Shown here piece by piece: positions 41,955-50,823 of a stretch of 64,000 nt of DNA (position 1 is its first letter; each line of letters starts with the position of its first letter). The translations under genes and the position numbers were made by a program. Origin of the DNA: Poindextera sp963719975 (lineage in GTDB: Bacteria; Pseudomonadota; Alphaproteobacteria; Caulobacterales; Caulobacteraceae); NCBI GenBank assembly GCA_963719975.1, contig CAVRED010000007.1, positions 434,001 to 498,000 of the forward strand. The letters are read 5' to 3'. The notes beneath the pieces are model-generated. The model was not told where the DNA came from. It saw only the letters and a list, made by a program, of their open reading frames with translations, and searched no databases.

Positions 41955-42836
41955 GTGGCGGCTGATTTGAAAGACATCCAGAACTCCATGACTGCAGAGG
42001 CCAAGAGCGCGAGCGCCGCCCCCAAGGGCGGCGTCGTTCACGAGACGGTCGAGATCGTCAAAACGATTGTCTATGCGCTGCTGATCGCGCTGGTGCTGAA
42101 GGTCATCGTCTTTCAGCCCTATACGATCCCATCCGCGTCCGAGGAGCCGAACCTCTACGAGGGCGACTACATCATCGTCTCGAAGTGGAGCTATGGCTGG
42201 AGCCGCCACTCGATCCCGTTCAGCCCGCCGATCTTCTCCGGCCGCATCTTCTTCCACCAGCCCGAGCGCGGCGACATCGTGGTGTTCAAACTGCCGCGCG
42301 ACGGACGCCAGGACTACATCAAGCGCCTGATCGGCCTGCCCGGCGACCACATCCAGCTCAAGGGCGGGCAGGTCTTCATCAACGGTCAGGCGCTCAGTCG
42401 CATCCCGATGCCCGACGCCACGGGCGACCTGCCCGACGGCAACGACATGCCGGTGCTGAGGTTCGACGAGAGCACGCCCGCCGGCCGCCAGCACGTGATC
42501 CAGAAGGCGCCGACCGGCAGCATGGCCGACAACACCGGCGTCTACGTCGTGCCGCCGCACTGCTATTTCATGCTGGGCGACAACCGAGACAATTCGCTCG
42601 ACAGCCGTTTCGATCCGACGATGCCGGCCGACGCCACCGGCCTGGCCAGCTGCCCATGGGACCCGGCGCTCGACCAATACCTGCCGCCGGAATCAGGGGT
42701 GGGCTTCGTGCCGGAGGAGGACCTGGTGGGCAGGGCGCAGTTCATCCTTGCCTCGTGGCAGCCGGGCGCCTCGCTGCTGAAGCCCTGGACCTGGTTCAAG
42801 ATCCGGCCCGAGCGCTTCTTCCACTCGCTGAGATGA
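41955..42836 (+). CDS. lepB: Signal peptidase I
   Basis: LepB removes signal peptides from secreted proteins; it is an inner-membrane protein with its active site in the periplasm. One TM helix is near residues 35-55 (IVKTIVYALLIALVLKVIVF). Box B follows as PYTIPSASEEPNLYEGDYI with the catalytic Ser, and the general-base Lys lies in DYIKRLIGLPGDHIQLKGG. Box E is CYFMLGDNRDNSLDSRF. The residue after the catalytic Ser is normally Met (SxSMxPTL); here it is Glu. GTG 41955 is used; ATG 41988 is an alternative. It overlaps rnc by four bases. Confidence 0.94.
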   Translation: MAADLKDIQNSMTAEAKSASAAPKGGVVHETVEIVKTIVYALLIALVLKVIVFQPYTIPSASEEPNLYEGDYIIVSKWSYGWSRHSIPFSPPIFSGRIFFHQPERGDIVVFKLPRDGRQDYIKRLIGLPGDHIQLKGGQVFINGQALSRIPMPDATGDLPDGNDMPVLRFDESTPAGRQHVIQKAPTGSMADNTGVYVVPPHCYFMLGDNRDNSLDSRFDPTMPADATGLASCPWDPALDQYLPPESGVGFVPEEDLVGRAQFILASWQPGASLLKPWTWFKIRPERFFHSLR

Positions 42837-43525
42837 ACAGCCGCGCCGACGCCGTCGAGCGTCTGGAGCGCCGCCTGGCGTATGCGTTCAAAAACCGCGC
42901 GCTGCTCGAACAGGCGCTTACGCACGCCAGCGTCGCTGGGCTGGATCGCAACGCGCGCCACAATCAGGTGTTGGAGTTCCTGGGCGATCGCGTGATCGGC
43001 TTGTTCGCGGCCGAGCGTCTGGCCGAGCTCTGCCCTGAAGCCACCGAAGGCGAGCTGACTCACAAGTTGCATGCGCTGGTCAGGAAGGAGGCGTGCGCGG
43101 AGGTCGCGGCGCGCATCGACCTCGGCGACGCTTTGCATATGGCCGGCTCGGGAAATCGACGCGGCGGTCAGGTCAGACTGTCGATACTCGGCGATGCGGC
43201 TGAAGCGCTGATGGCGGCGCTGTACCTCGATGGCGGCATCGACGTCGCCCGAACCGTCTTCCTTGACCTGTGGGCGGCGCCGATCGCCGCTCTCGACCAA
43301 ACGCCGCTCGATCCGAAGACGAGGCTGCAGACCTGGGCGCTCGGGCTCGGAAGGCCGTTGCCGGCCTATTCGATCGTGTCGAAGCAAGGCCCAGCGCATC
43401 GGCCTGAGTTCCTGGTCTCCGTCGCCGTGGACGGTTGCCAACCCGAAACCGGCAAGGGTCCGTCGCGGCAAGCGGCCGAGATGGCCGCGGCGGCGGCCCT
43501 CCTGGCGCGTCAGGGCGTCTTGTGA
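42833..43525 (+). CDS. rnc: Ribonuclease III
   Basis: RNase III cleaves double-stranded RNA in rRNA and mRNA processing. The 230-residue protein has the signature NQVLEFLGDRVIGLFAAERL with catalytic Glu and Asp, ILGDAAEALMAALYLDGG with the second Asp and Glu, and a C-terminal dsRNA-binding domain from about residue 155 (DPKTRLQTWALGLGRPLPAY to SRQAAEMAAAAALLARQG). The usual ILADAxEA reads ILGDAAEA. It is coupled by four-base overlaps to lepB and era, as in E. coli, where RNase III regulates this operon. Confidence 0.96.
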   Translation: MNSRADAVERLERRLAYAFKNRALLEQALTHASVAGLDRNARHNQVLEFLGDRVIGLFAAERLAELCPEATEGELTHKLHALVRKEACAEVAARIDLGDALHMAGSGNRRGGQVRLSILGDAAEALMAALYLDGGIDVARTVFLDLWAAPIAALDQTPLDPKTRLQTWALGLGRPLPAYSIVSKQGPAHRPEFLVSVAVDGCQPETGKGPSRQAAEMAAAAALLARQGVL

Positions 43526-44466
43526 GCGAGCGCGCCACCCGGGCGGGGTTCGCCGCCGTGCTCGGCGCGCCGAACGCCGGCAAGTCGACGCTGGTCAACC
43601 GCCTGGTCGGCGCCAAGGTCTCCATCGTCACCCAGAAGGTGCAGACCACGCGCTTCCCGGTGAAGGGCGTCGCCATGGTCGGCGACGCGCAGATCGTGCT
43701 GGTGGATACGCCAGGGGTGTTCAAGCCTCGGCGCCGGCTCGATCGGGCCATGGTCCGCGCGGCGTGGGCCGGGGCGCAAGACGCCGACGTCGTCGTGCAT
43801 CTCGTCGACGCCAAGGCCGAGTTGGCGATCGAGGCGGGCGAGGGCAAGGCCGCCGACCGGCTGGCGGTCGAGGACGCCTCGACCATCCGCGAAGGCCTGA
43901 AGGCCGCCGGCCGGCCGGCGATCCTGGCGCTGAACAAGATCGACCACCTCAAGCGCGAGCGGCTGCTGGCGCTGTCGGAGAGACTGTTCGAGAGCGGCGC
44001 CTATTCGGAAGTCTTCCTCATCTCGGCGAGGACCGGCTCGGGGGTGGACGACCTTAAGGCGAGGTTGGCCGCCGCCATGCCCGAGGGCCCATGGCTCTAC
44101 CCCGCCGACCAGACCGCGGACCTGCCCCAGCGGCTGCTCGCGGCCGAGATCACGCGCGAGAAGGTCTACCTTCGCCTGCACGAGGAGCTGCCCTACGCCG
44201 CCGCGGTCGAGACCACCGCGTTCGCCGAGGCCAAGCGCGGGGCGGTGCGGGTGGAGCAGACCATCTACGTCGAGCGCGACAGCCAACGCCCGATCGTGCT
44301 CGGCAAGGGGGGCCAGACGCTGAAGTGGATCGGCGAAGCGGCCCGCACCGACCTGGCGGAGATTCTGGGCCGGCCGGTGCACCTTTTCCTGACCGTGAAG
44401 GTCAAGGAGAACTGGTCCGAAGCACGCGAGTTCTACACCGGCATCGGGCTCGATTTCGATGTGTAG
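43522..44466 (+). CDS. era: GTPase Era
   Basis: Era binds GTP and the 3' end of 16S rRNA during 30S assembly. The 314-residue protein has G1 GAPNAGKST, G2 region VSIVTQKVQTTRF, G3 VDTPGVF, G4 LNKIDHL and G5 ISARTGSG. A C-terminal KH domain follows, with IVLGKGGQTLKWIGEAARTD (GKGG) and LFLTVKVKENW. GTG 43522 overlaps the rnc stop; an upstream frame extension is antisense-like and rejected. It is followed six bases later by recO. Confidence 0.97.
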   Translation: MSERATRAGFAAVLGAPNAGKSTLVNRLVGAKVSIVTQKVQTTRFPVKGVAMVGDAQIVLVDTPGVFKPRRRLDRAMVRAAWAGAQDADVVVHLVDAKAELAIEAGEGKAADRLAVEDASTIREGLKAAGRPAILALNKIDHLKRERLLALSERLFESGAYSEVFLISARTGSGVDDLKARLAAAMPEGPWLYPADQTADLPQRLLAAEITREKVYLRLHEELPYAAAVETTAFAEAKRGAVRVEQTIYVERDSQRPIVLGKGGQTLKWIGEAARTDLAEILGRPVHLFLTVKVKENWSEAREFYTGIGLDFDV

Positions 44467-44472
44467 GGGCTG

Positions 44473-45204
44473 ATGGAGTTCGAGGACGAGGCCTTCGTGC
44501 TGGCGGCGCGGCCGTTCGGCGAGACGGGCGCGATCGTCGAGCTCCTGACCCGCGGCCATGGGCGCTTCGTCGCCCATGTCGCGGGCGGCGCCTCGCGGCG
44601 CATGAAGCCCATCATGCAGCCGGGCGGGCGGGTCCTCGCCCGCTACCGCGCCCGCGTCTCCGAACAACTGGGCGCGGCGCAGCTCGAAGGCGCTGGCGAA
44701 GGTCCCGCGGCGTTGTTCGACCAGCCGCTCGCTCTGGCGGGTCTGGCCGCGGCCGCCGCCGTCGCCGCCGGCGCCCTGCCCGAACGCGAGCCGCACTCGG
44801 GCGCGTTCGAAGCGTTTGAAGCCCTGGCCGCGGTGCTTTCGGACGACGAGATCTGGCCGGCCGTCTATGTGCGCTTCGAGGCCGGCCTGTTGCAGGAACT
44901 CGGCTTCGCCCTGGATCTCTCCCGTTGCGCGGCGACCGGGACCACGGACGACCTCATCTACGTCAGCCCGAAATCGGGCCGCGCCGTCAGCCGCGCCGCG
45001 GGCGAGCCCTACGCCGAGCGCCTGCTCAAGCTGCCGCCCTTCCTGCTCTCCGCGCAGGGCGGTTTGCAGCCCGGCGATATCGGCGACGGCCTGGCCCTGA
45101 CCGGCCACTTCCTCGAGAGCTTCGTCTTCGCCACGATGAACCGCCCGCTGCCGCCGGCGAGGGTCTGGCTGCTCGATCGCCTGCGCGAGGCCGAGCGCCT
45201 TTGA
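44473..45204 (+). CDS. recO: DNA repair protein RecO
   Basis: RecO anneals DNA and loads RecA in the RecF pathway. The 243-residue protein has the N-terminal OB-fold start MEFEDEAFVLAARPFGETGA and HGRFVAHVAGGASRRMKPI, and a helical C-terminal domain with VYVRFEAGLLQELGFALDLS, the conserved Cys in SRCAATG and ESFVFATMNRPLPPARVWLL. The zinc-finger Cys set of some RecO proteins is incomplete here, as in other alphaproteobacteria. It is the last gene of the pyrE-pdxJ-acpS-lepB-rnc-era-recO run. Confidence 0.95.
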   Translation: MEFEDEAFVLAARPFGETGAIVELLTRGHGRFVAHVAGGASRRMKPIMQPGGRVLARYRARVSEQLGAAQLEGAGEGPAALFDQPLALAGLAAAAAVAAGALPEREPHSGAFEAFEALAAVLSDDEIWPAVYVRFEAGLLQELGFALDLSRCAATGTTDDLIYVSPKSGRAVSRAAGEPYAERLLKLPPFLLSAQGGLQPGDIGDGLALTGHFLESFVFATMNRPLPPARVWLLDRLREAERL

Positions 45205-45306
45205 TGGGAACCGACGAACCCCTACCGAGTTCATCGGAATTATCTATCTAGCGCCCGGCGCCCCGCGGTGAGATGACTGCCGGTCGCTGGTCAACGGGAG
45301 GCTCGA

Positions 45307-45564
45307 ATGTTCATTCGCGTGCCGGAGGCGCACACCCGGTCGCTGGTGAAGGCGATCAGTTGGCGGGTCGTCGGCAGCCTCGACACCTTCCTGATCAGCT
45401 GGATCGTCACGCACAAGCTGATCTTCGCCGCTTCGATCTCCTTCTTCGAGACCTTCACCAAGATCGCCATCTACTACGGCCACGAGCGCTTCTGGGCCTG
45501 GGTGCCGTGGTGGCGCCCGCGCGAGGCGGCCGAGCCTGCGACCGCGCCCGCCACGCGCGGCTAG
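45307..45564 (+). CDS. DUF2061 small membrane protein
   Basis: An 85-residue protein of the DUF2061 family. Characteristic residues are RSLVKAISWRVVGSLDTFLI at the start of the first TM segment and SISFFETFTKIAIYYGHERF in the second, ending in a WxxxPWW-like segment (WAWVPWWRP). Two membrane segments are expected. Function is unknown; relatives sometimes sit near cysteine/sulfate genes or are fused to adenylylsulfate kinase, but here it stands between recO and parC. The gap 45205-45306 before it presumably holds its promoter. Confidence 0.85.
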   Translation: MFIRVPEAHTRSLVKAISWRVVGSLDTFLISWIVTHKLIFAASISFFETFTKIAIYYGHERFWAWVPWWRPREAAEPATAPATRG

Positions 45565-45607
45565 GCCCCCCTGGACTTCCCCTAAGAGTTCGGGCGATGC
45601 CCAACGC

Positions 45608-47842
45608 ATGGACGACGCAGCGCCGCCGCCGGAACCGGGCGGCCGCATCCTTGACGAGCCGCTGACCGAGGCGCTTTCGCGCCGCTACCTCGCCTATGCG
45701 CTCTCCACCATCACCGATCGGGCGCTGCCCGACGTCCGCGATGGGCTAAAGCCGGTCCAGCGGCGGCTGCTGTTTGCGATGAGCCGCATGCGGCTGAACC
45801 CCGAGGGCGGCACGAAGAAGTGCGCCAAGGTGGTCGGCGACGTGATGGGCCAGTTCCACCCGCACGGCGACCAGTCGATCTACGACGCGCTCGTGCGCCT
45901 TTCCCAGACGTTCCTCCAGCGCTACCGGCTGGTCGACGGGCAAGGGAACTTCGGCAACATCGACGGCGATAACGCCGCGGCCATGCGCTACACAGAGTGC
46001 AAGCTCACCGAAGCGGCGATGCTCCTGCTCGACGGCCTGGACGAGGACGCCGTCGACTACCGAGCGACCTACGACGGGGAGGACGAAGAGCCGGTCGTCC
46101 TGCCCGGCGGTTTTCCGAACCTGTTGGCCAACGGCTCGGCCGGCATCGCCGTCGGCATGGCGACCTCGATCCCGCCGCACAACGCCGCCGAACTGATCGA
46201 CGCCTGCCTGATCCTGCTCGACAAGACCTCCGCGACCACCGCCGAGCTCATGGCCGCCGTGCGCGGGCCCGACTTCCCGACCGGCGGGGTGATCGTCGAA
46301 CCGGCCGCTTCGCTCGCGGAGACCTATGAGACCGGCCGCGGCGGCGTGCGGGTGCGCGCGGCATGGGAGGAGGACGGGCAGGGGCGGGGGACCTACCGGA
46401 TCATCGTCACCGAGATCCCCTACCAGGTGAGGAAGGCCGAGCTGATCGAGCAGCTGGCCCTCCTGATCGAGAACAAGCGCGCGCCTCTGCTGGGCGACGT
46501 GCGCGACAAGTCGGCCGAGGACGTCCGCATCGTCATCGAACCGAAGTCGCGAAACATCCCCGCCGATGCGCTGATGGAGAGCCTGTTCCGCCTCTCCGAC
46601 CTCGAGGTGCGCTTCCCCGTCAACATGAACGTGCTCGACGCCTCCGGCGCGCCGGGTGTGATGGGCCTGAAAGGCTTGCTGCGGGCCTTCCTCGACCATC
46701 GCCGCGAGGTCGTGGTCCGCCGCGCCCGCTTCCGCCTGAGCAAGATCGAGCAGCGGTTGCACATCCTCGACGGGATGTTGATCGCCTACCTGAACCTCGA
46801 CGAGGTCATCCGCATCGTCCGTTACGTCGAGGACGCCAAGGCCGAACTGATCGCGGTCTTCAAACTCACCGAGGACCAGGCCGACGCCATCCTGAACACG
46901 CGCTTGCGCCAGCTCGCACGCCTGGAGGAGATGGAGATCCGCCGCGAGCACGCCGAGCTCGCCGAGGAAAAGGAGGGCTTGACCAAGCTGCTCGAGTCCG
47001 AGCGCCAGCAGTGGCGCCTGGTTGGCGTCGGCTTGCGCGACGTGCGCAAGATTCTCGGGCCTGACACCGCGGAGGGCGCGCGGCGCTCGCGCTTCGCCGA
47101 GGCGCCGGTGGTCGACACCTCGGTCGCCATCGAGTCCCTGGTCACCCGCGAACCCATCACCGTCATCCTGTCGGAGCGCGGCTGGATCCGCGCCGCGCGG
47201 GGCAGGGTCGAAGACCCATCGGAGCTGAAGTTCAAGGAAGGCGACAAGCTGGGCTTCCTCGTCCCAGCCGAGACGACGGACAAGTTGCTGATCTTCGCCT
47301 CCGACGGGCGCTTCTTCACGCTCGCCTGCGACAAGCTCCCATCGGCCCGCGGCGCCGGCGAGCCGCTGAGGCTGATGCTGGACCTCGACGACCGGGTCGC
47401 GATCGTCGACGTCTTCGCTCACAAGCCCGGGCGCAAGCGCATTTTGGCCTCGAAGGCGGGCTACGGCTTCGTCATGCCGGAAGACGAGGCGATCGCCTTC
47501 CGCCGCGCCGGCAAGCAGGTGCTGAACGGCGAGGCGGTCGTCAGCCTCGAGGCTGCCGGCGACCAGCTCGCGGTGATCGGCGACAACGGCAAGGTCCTGA
47601 TCTTCCCGCTCGAGGAGCTGCCCGAGATGCCGCGCGGCAAGGGCGTCAAGCTGCAGAGTTACCGCGAAGGGGGCCTACGCGACGCCATCGTGTTCACCAG
47701 CGCCGAGGGCGCGGCCTGGACCGACAGCGCCGGGCGCGCCCGCGCCTGGCCCGAATGGCGCGACTGGGTGGGCCGCCGCGCCGCCGCCGGCAAGCTCGCG
47801 CCAAGGGGCTTTCCGTCGAGCAAGCGGTTCCGGCCGAAATAG
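45608..47842 (+). CDS. parC: DNA topoisomerase IV subunit A
   Basis: ParC, the DNA-cleaving subunit of topoisomerase IV, which decatenates daughter chromosomes. The 744-residue protein has RALPDVRDGLKPVQRRLLFA, KKCAKVVGDVMGQFHPHGDQ, the catalytic Tyr in AAMRYTECKLTEAAM and the fluoroquinolone-determining region between. A coiled-coil dimer gate lies near residues 380-480 and beta-propeller blades at the C-terminus (LIFASDGRFFTLACDKLP, GYGFVMPEDE, KGVKLQSYREGGLRDAIVF). The C-terminal GyrA box is absent, consistent with ParC. parE is not in the window. Confidence 0.96.
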   Translation: MDDAAPPPEPGGRILDEPLTEALSRRYLAYALSTITDRALPDVRDGLKPVQRRLLFAMSRMRLNPEGGTKKCAKVVGDVMGQFHPHGDQSIYDALVRLSQTFLQRYRLVDGQGNFGNIDGDNAAAMRYTECKLTEAAMLLLDGLDEDAVDYRATYDGEDEEPVVLPGGFPNLLANGSAGIAVGMATSIPPHNAAELIDACLILLDKTSATTAELMAAVRGPDFPTGGVIVEPAASLAETYETGRGGVRVRAAWEEDGQGRGTYRIIVTEIPYQVRKAELIEQLALLIENKRAPLLGDVRDKSAEDVRIVIEPKSRNIPADALMESLFRLSDLEVRFPVNMNVLDASGAPGVMGLKGLLRAFLDHRREVVVRRARFRLSKIEQRLHILDGMLIAYLNLDEVIRIVRYVEDAKAELIAVFKLTEDQADAILNTRLRQLARLEEMEIRREHAELAEEKEGLTKLLESERQQWRLVGVGLRDVRKILGPDTAEGARRSRFAEAPVVDTSVAIESLVTREPITVILSERGWIRAARGRVEDPSELKFKEGDKLGFLVPAETTDKLLIFASDGRFFTLACDKLPSARGAGEPLRLMLDLDDRVAIVDVFAHKPGRKRILASKAGYGFVMPEDEAIAFRRAGKQVLNGEAVVSLEAAGDQLAVIGDNGKVLIFPLEELPEMPRGKGVKLQSYREGGLRDAIVFTSAEGAAWTDSAGRARAWPEWRDWVGRRAAAGKLAPRGFPSSKRFRPK

Positions 47843-47849
47843 CCGCCGC

Positions 47850-47861
47850 TGCAACGTTGCA
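47850..47861. promoter_or_regulatory. Perfect 12-bp palindrome upstream of lemA
   Basis: TGCAACGTTGCA is a perfect dyad in the 84-base gap between parC and the lemA-like gene, 66 bases before the latter's ATG. It could be an operator for the LemA-protease pair. No regulator is evident nearby, and a chance palindrome is possible. Confidence 0.3.
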
Positions 47862-47926
47862 CGAGCTTCACTGGCGCACCGGGTTGAGCCGGCCTATCTT
47901 TTCGGCGGACACCTGAGAAAGAACCC

Positions 47927-48490
47927 ATGCTCGTCCTCATCATCCTCCTCGTCATCCTGGTCGTGCTCGGCTTTGTGCTGGTCGGGACCTACAATCGGCT
48001 CGTCGGCCTGCGCCAGAACGCCAACCAGGCGTTCGCCGACATCGACGTGCAGCTGAAGCAACGCCAGGACCTGGTCCCGAACCTCGTCGAGACCGTCAAA
48101 GGCTACGCCGCTCACGAGCGCGGCACGCTCGAGGCGGTGACCAACGCCAGGGCCGCGGCGGCGTCCGCCTCGTCGGTCCAGGACCGGGTGCAGGCCGAGA
48201 ACGCGCTGACCGGCGCCCTTCGCCAGCTGTTCGCGGTGGCCGAGGCCTATCCGGACCTGAAGGCCAACCAGAACTTCATCCAGCTGCAGAACGAGCTCAC
48301 CGACATCGAGAACAAGCTCGCCGCGGCGCGCCGCTTCTTCAACAGCGCCGTCGCCGAGTTCAACGCCGCGATCCAGCAGTTCCCGGCCGTCCTCATCGCC
48401 GGCGCGTTCGGTTTTGCGCCTCGCACCTTCTTCGACCTCGGCGAGGACCGCTCGTCGGCGGAGGCCGCGCCGCAGGTCAAGTTCAGCTAG
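47927..48490 (+). CDS. LemA family protein
   Basis: A 187-residue membrane-anchored LemA protein. The N-terminal TM helix covers about residues 1-22 (LVLIILLVILVVLGFVLVGT). The helical bundle follows with the family motifs NRLVGLRQNANQAFADIDVQ, LKQRQDLVPNLVETVKGYA, HERGTLEAVTNARAAA and NELTDIENKLAAARRFFNSA, ending with FGFAPRTFFD. LemA proteins are commonly encoded next to M48-type or TPM-domain proteins, as here, and may act with the protease in envelope quality control. It precedes the protease gene by nine bases. Confidence 0.93.
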   Translation: MLVLIILLVILVVLGFVLVGTYNRLVGLRQNANQAFADIDVQLKQRQDLVPNLVETVKGYAAHERGTLEAVTNARAAAASASSVQDRVQAENALTGALRQLFAVAEAYPDLKANQNFIQLQNELTDIENKLAAARRFFNSAVAEFNAAIQQFPAVLIAGAFGFAPRTFFDLGEDRSSAEAAPQVKFS

Positions 48491-48499
48491 GCGCTTCCC

Positions 48500-49603
48500 G
48501 TGCAGGCCGTCGGCCTCCAGACCTACATCTGGAACAACAACCTCCGCTCGCTCTTCCTGCTGGCGGGGTTCCCGTTCCTGCTGTTCCTGCTGCTCTACGC
48601 GGTCGTGCTCATCGGGGTGGGCGCGACCGGCGCCCATCCGGCGTACAACGACTACTACGCTGCGGCGCCGGTGAACCCGTTCGCCTATGCGATGCAGGTC
48701 ACCATTGAGAGCCTGCCGCTGGCGATCGCGGTCGCGGTGATCTGGTTCGTCATTGCCTACTTCGCCAACCAGACCATCATCGACCTGGCGACCGGCGCCC
48801 GCCCGATCACGCGGTCGGACAACGAGGAACTGTACAACCTCTTGGAAAACCTCTGCATTTCCCGGGGGATGAAGACGCCGACCCTGCGCATGATCGAGTC
48901 GGAAGACCTGAACGCCTTCGCCACGGGCCTGCACGAGGGCCAGTTTTCTGTCACCGTCACCCGCGGCCTCGTCGAGCGGCTCAACCGCGACGAGCTCGAG
49001 GCGGTGCTGGGCCACGAGCTGACCCACATCATCAATCGCGACGTGCGCACGATGATCATCGCCGCCGTCTTCGCAGGGATCATCAGCCTGGTCGCCCAGA
49101 TCATCGCGCGGATGATGCTCTACGGGGGGCGTGGCCGCGGTCGTGGCGGCGGCGCCCTGATCATCGTCGGCATCGCCGCGGCGGCGCTCGCCTGGCTGCT
49201 CGCGATCGTCATCCGGATGGCCATCTCGAGACGGCGCGAGTTCATCGCCGACGCCGGCTCGGTCGAGCTGACCAAGAACCCGGACGCGATGATTTCGGCG
49301 CTGCAGAAGGTCGCCGGCCACGCTCATCTGGATGCGCCAGAGGAGGTCAGGGGCCTGTTCCTGGAGAACCATGAGGAGGGCATCTTCGGCCTCTTCGCCA
49401 CCCACCCGCCGATCGAAAAACGCATCGCCGCGCTGGTGCAATACGGGGGCGGCCGGATCGGTGAACCTGCGCCGCCCGCGTCGCCGGCGGCGCCCGAGCC
49501 GGCGCCCTACGAGAGCGTTCCCTCGCCGGACGCCGAGGCCGGCCCGTGGGGCGCCAAGCCCGGCGGCCCTTGGGGCGACCGGCCGAACGGCCCGTGGGGC
49601 TAG
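48500..49603 (+). CDS. M48 family (HtpX-like) membrane metalloprotease
   Basis: A 367-residue inner-membrane zinc protease. TM segments are near 15-40, 70-92, 185-205 and 215-240. The active site is AVLGHELTHIINRDV (HExxH) with the third ligand Glu in SRRREFIADAGSVELT. FATHPPIEKRIAALVQYGG is the typical end of the catalytic domain. A Pro-rich tail with three GPWG units follows (EAGPWGAKPGGPWGDRPNGP, then WG), which is not usual for HtpX. The start is GTG 48500. Pairing with LemA suggests joint membrane-protein quality control; that is inferred from family and context. Confidence 0.93.
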   Translation: MQAVGLQTYIWNNNLRSLFLLAGFPFLLFLLLYAVVLIGVGATGAHPAYNDYYAAAPVNPFAYAMQVTIESLPLAIAVAVIWFVIAYFANQTIIDLATGARPITRSDNEELYNLLENLCISRGMKTPTLRMIESEDLNAFATGLHEGQFSVTVTRGLVERLNRDELEAVLGHELTHIINRDVRTMIIAAVFAGIISLVAQIIARMMLYGGRGRGRGGGALIIVGIAAAALAWLLAIVIRMAISRRREFIADAGSVELTKNPDAMISALQKVAGHAHLDAPEEVRGLFLENHEEGIFGLFATHPPIEKRIAALVQYGGGRIGEPAPPASPAAPEPAPYESVPSPDAEAGPWGAKPGGPWGDRPNGPWG

Positions 49604-49610
49604 GGCCGCC

Positions 49611-49625
49611 TTAAGGCGCGCTTTA
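49611..49625 (+). promoter_or_regulatory. CtrA-like site upstream of the fliK-like gene
   Basis: TTAA-N7-TTTA matches the CtrA consensus TTAA-N7-TTAA at seven of eight positions and lies 44 bases before the FliK-like start, in a gap of 65 bases. CtrA controls early flagellar genes in Caulobacterales. The promoter -10 region cannot be assigned, and the site also follows the protease stop directly. Confidence 0.3.
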
Positions 49626-49668
49626 TCAGCACTTCCTAGACTGCCCGCATGGACGGGCGAGCCACGCG

Positions 49669-50823
49669 ATGAGCACCACACCGGTCGCACCGGCGGGCGC
49701 CGCCGCCGCGCTCGCGGCGATCGACGCCGCAGCGGTGCGCGCGCTCGCCCTGATCGACGCCGGCCAGATCTCGCCGGCGTCCGCCTCGACTCCGGCCGCC
49801 GAGGCGCAGCCGGCCGTCGTTCAGTCTCAGACGGTCGCGGCCGCGGCGGCCCAGGCCGCCGCCTCGGAGCAGACCGGGTTGGCGCCGCTGTTCGCCGACC
49901 TTTCGGCCGCGCTGCAAACGCCAGGCTTGCCGCCAGCGGTGGCCGCCGCCGCCCAGCGGGTTGCGACGCTGGCCACGCCCTTGGACCCGCCGCCGACGGC
50001 CGCGACCCTGAAGGCGGCGGCCAGCCAATCCGGCCTGCTGCTCGAAGCGACCCTCGCCGCCACGGGCGCGCCGGCGCCCGACGACATGAAGGCGGCTCTG
50101 CTGACACTTCGCCAGACGCTCGCCGCCGCTGTCGAAGCCTTGCCCGCCCAAGCAGAGGTAGACCCCACCGTTCAGGCGGCGGCGCAGCTGCCTGTTGGAG
50201 GGGCGTCAACCACCAGGGCCGCCGTCGCCCCAGCTCACGCCGAGCCGCCGCCGGCGCCGCCGTACCGCGACGCGCCGTTGCGGGCCCAGCCGCCTGCGAC
50301 CGCCCGTCTCCCGTCCGACGCGCCGCCCGCGACCGTCGTGCGCGCGCTGCTTCAGGACGTGAACGGCGCCTTGGCGCGACAGGTGCTCTACCAGCTCGCA
50401 TCGCTTCCCGGCGCGCCGGGGCCGGCGGCGCCGGCTCAGGCAGACCCGGGCCAACCGCACTGGATGTTCGAGCTGCCGCTTGCGACCCCGCAGGGGGCGA
50501 CGCCAACGCCGTTCGAGATCAGCCGCGACGGCGGGCGCTCGGCGAGCGGCGGCGACGACGCCGAGCCGACCTGGCGCGCCCGTTTCTCGCTCGACCTTGG
50601 GGCGGCGGGGCCAGTGCACGCCAGGGTGAGCCTGGCCGGCGGACGCGTGCGAGTGGGCCTGTGGGCGGAGCAACCGGCGACAGCTGAGGCGCTCGACGCC
50701 GAGCGCGGCGCGCTGAGCGCCGATCTCGCGGGACAACAGTTTGAGGCCGCCGTCACGGTGCTTGCGGGTCAGCCGGCGAGCCCGGCCGCCGATCCCGGGC
50801 GCTTCGTGGACCGGGCGCTGTGA
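49669..50823 (+). CDS. FliK-like flagellar hook-length control protein
   Basis: A 384-residue Ala/Pro/Gln-rich protein. The first 250 residues are low complexity, as in the extended ruler part of FliK. The C-terminal 130 residues resemble the FliK C-terminal domain: PHWMFELPLATPQGATPTPF, then ARFSLDLGAAGPVHARVSLA and RVRVGLWAEQPATAEALDAE. FliK measures the hook and switches the substrate specificity of the export gate through FlhB. The stop overlaps the next gene, an FlhB C-terminal homolog, by four bases, which supports the call. The low-complexity part makes the name provisional. Confidence 0.7.
   Translation: MSTTPVAPAGAAAALAAIDAAAVRALALIDAGQISPASASTPAAEAQPAVVQSQTVAAAAAQAAASEQTGLAPLFADLSAALQTPGLPPAVAAAAQRVATLATPLDPPPTAATLKAAASQSGLLLEATLAATGAPAPDDMKAALLTLRQTLAAAVEALPAQAEVDPTVQAAAQLPVGGASTTRAAVAPAHAEPPPAPPYRDAPLRAQPPATARLPSDAPPATVVRALLQDVNGALARQVLYQLASLPGAPGPAAPAQADPGQPHWMFELPLATPQGATPTPFEISRDGGRSASGGDDAEPTWRARFSLDLGAAGPVHARVSLAGGRVRVGLWAEQPATAEALDAERGALSADLAGQQFEAAVTVLAGQPASPAADPGRFVDRAL

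Noticed and set aside
45746..47422. 558-codon minus-strand frame opposite parC
   Set aside because: Antisense to the conserved topoisomerase; no start signals or motifs.
47894..50506. 870-codon minus-strand frame opposite lemA, the M48 protease and the fliK-like gene
   Set aside because: Covers three well-supported genes on the other strand and consists of Arg/Ala/Pro-rich sequence; antisense artefact.
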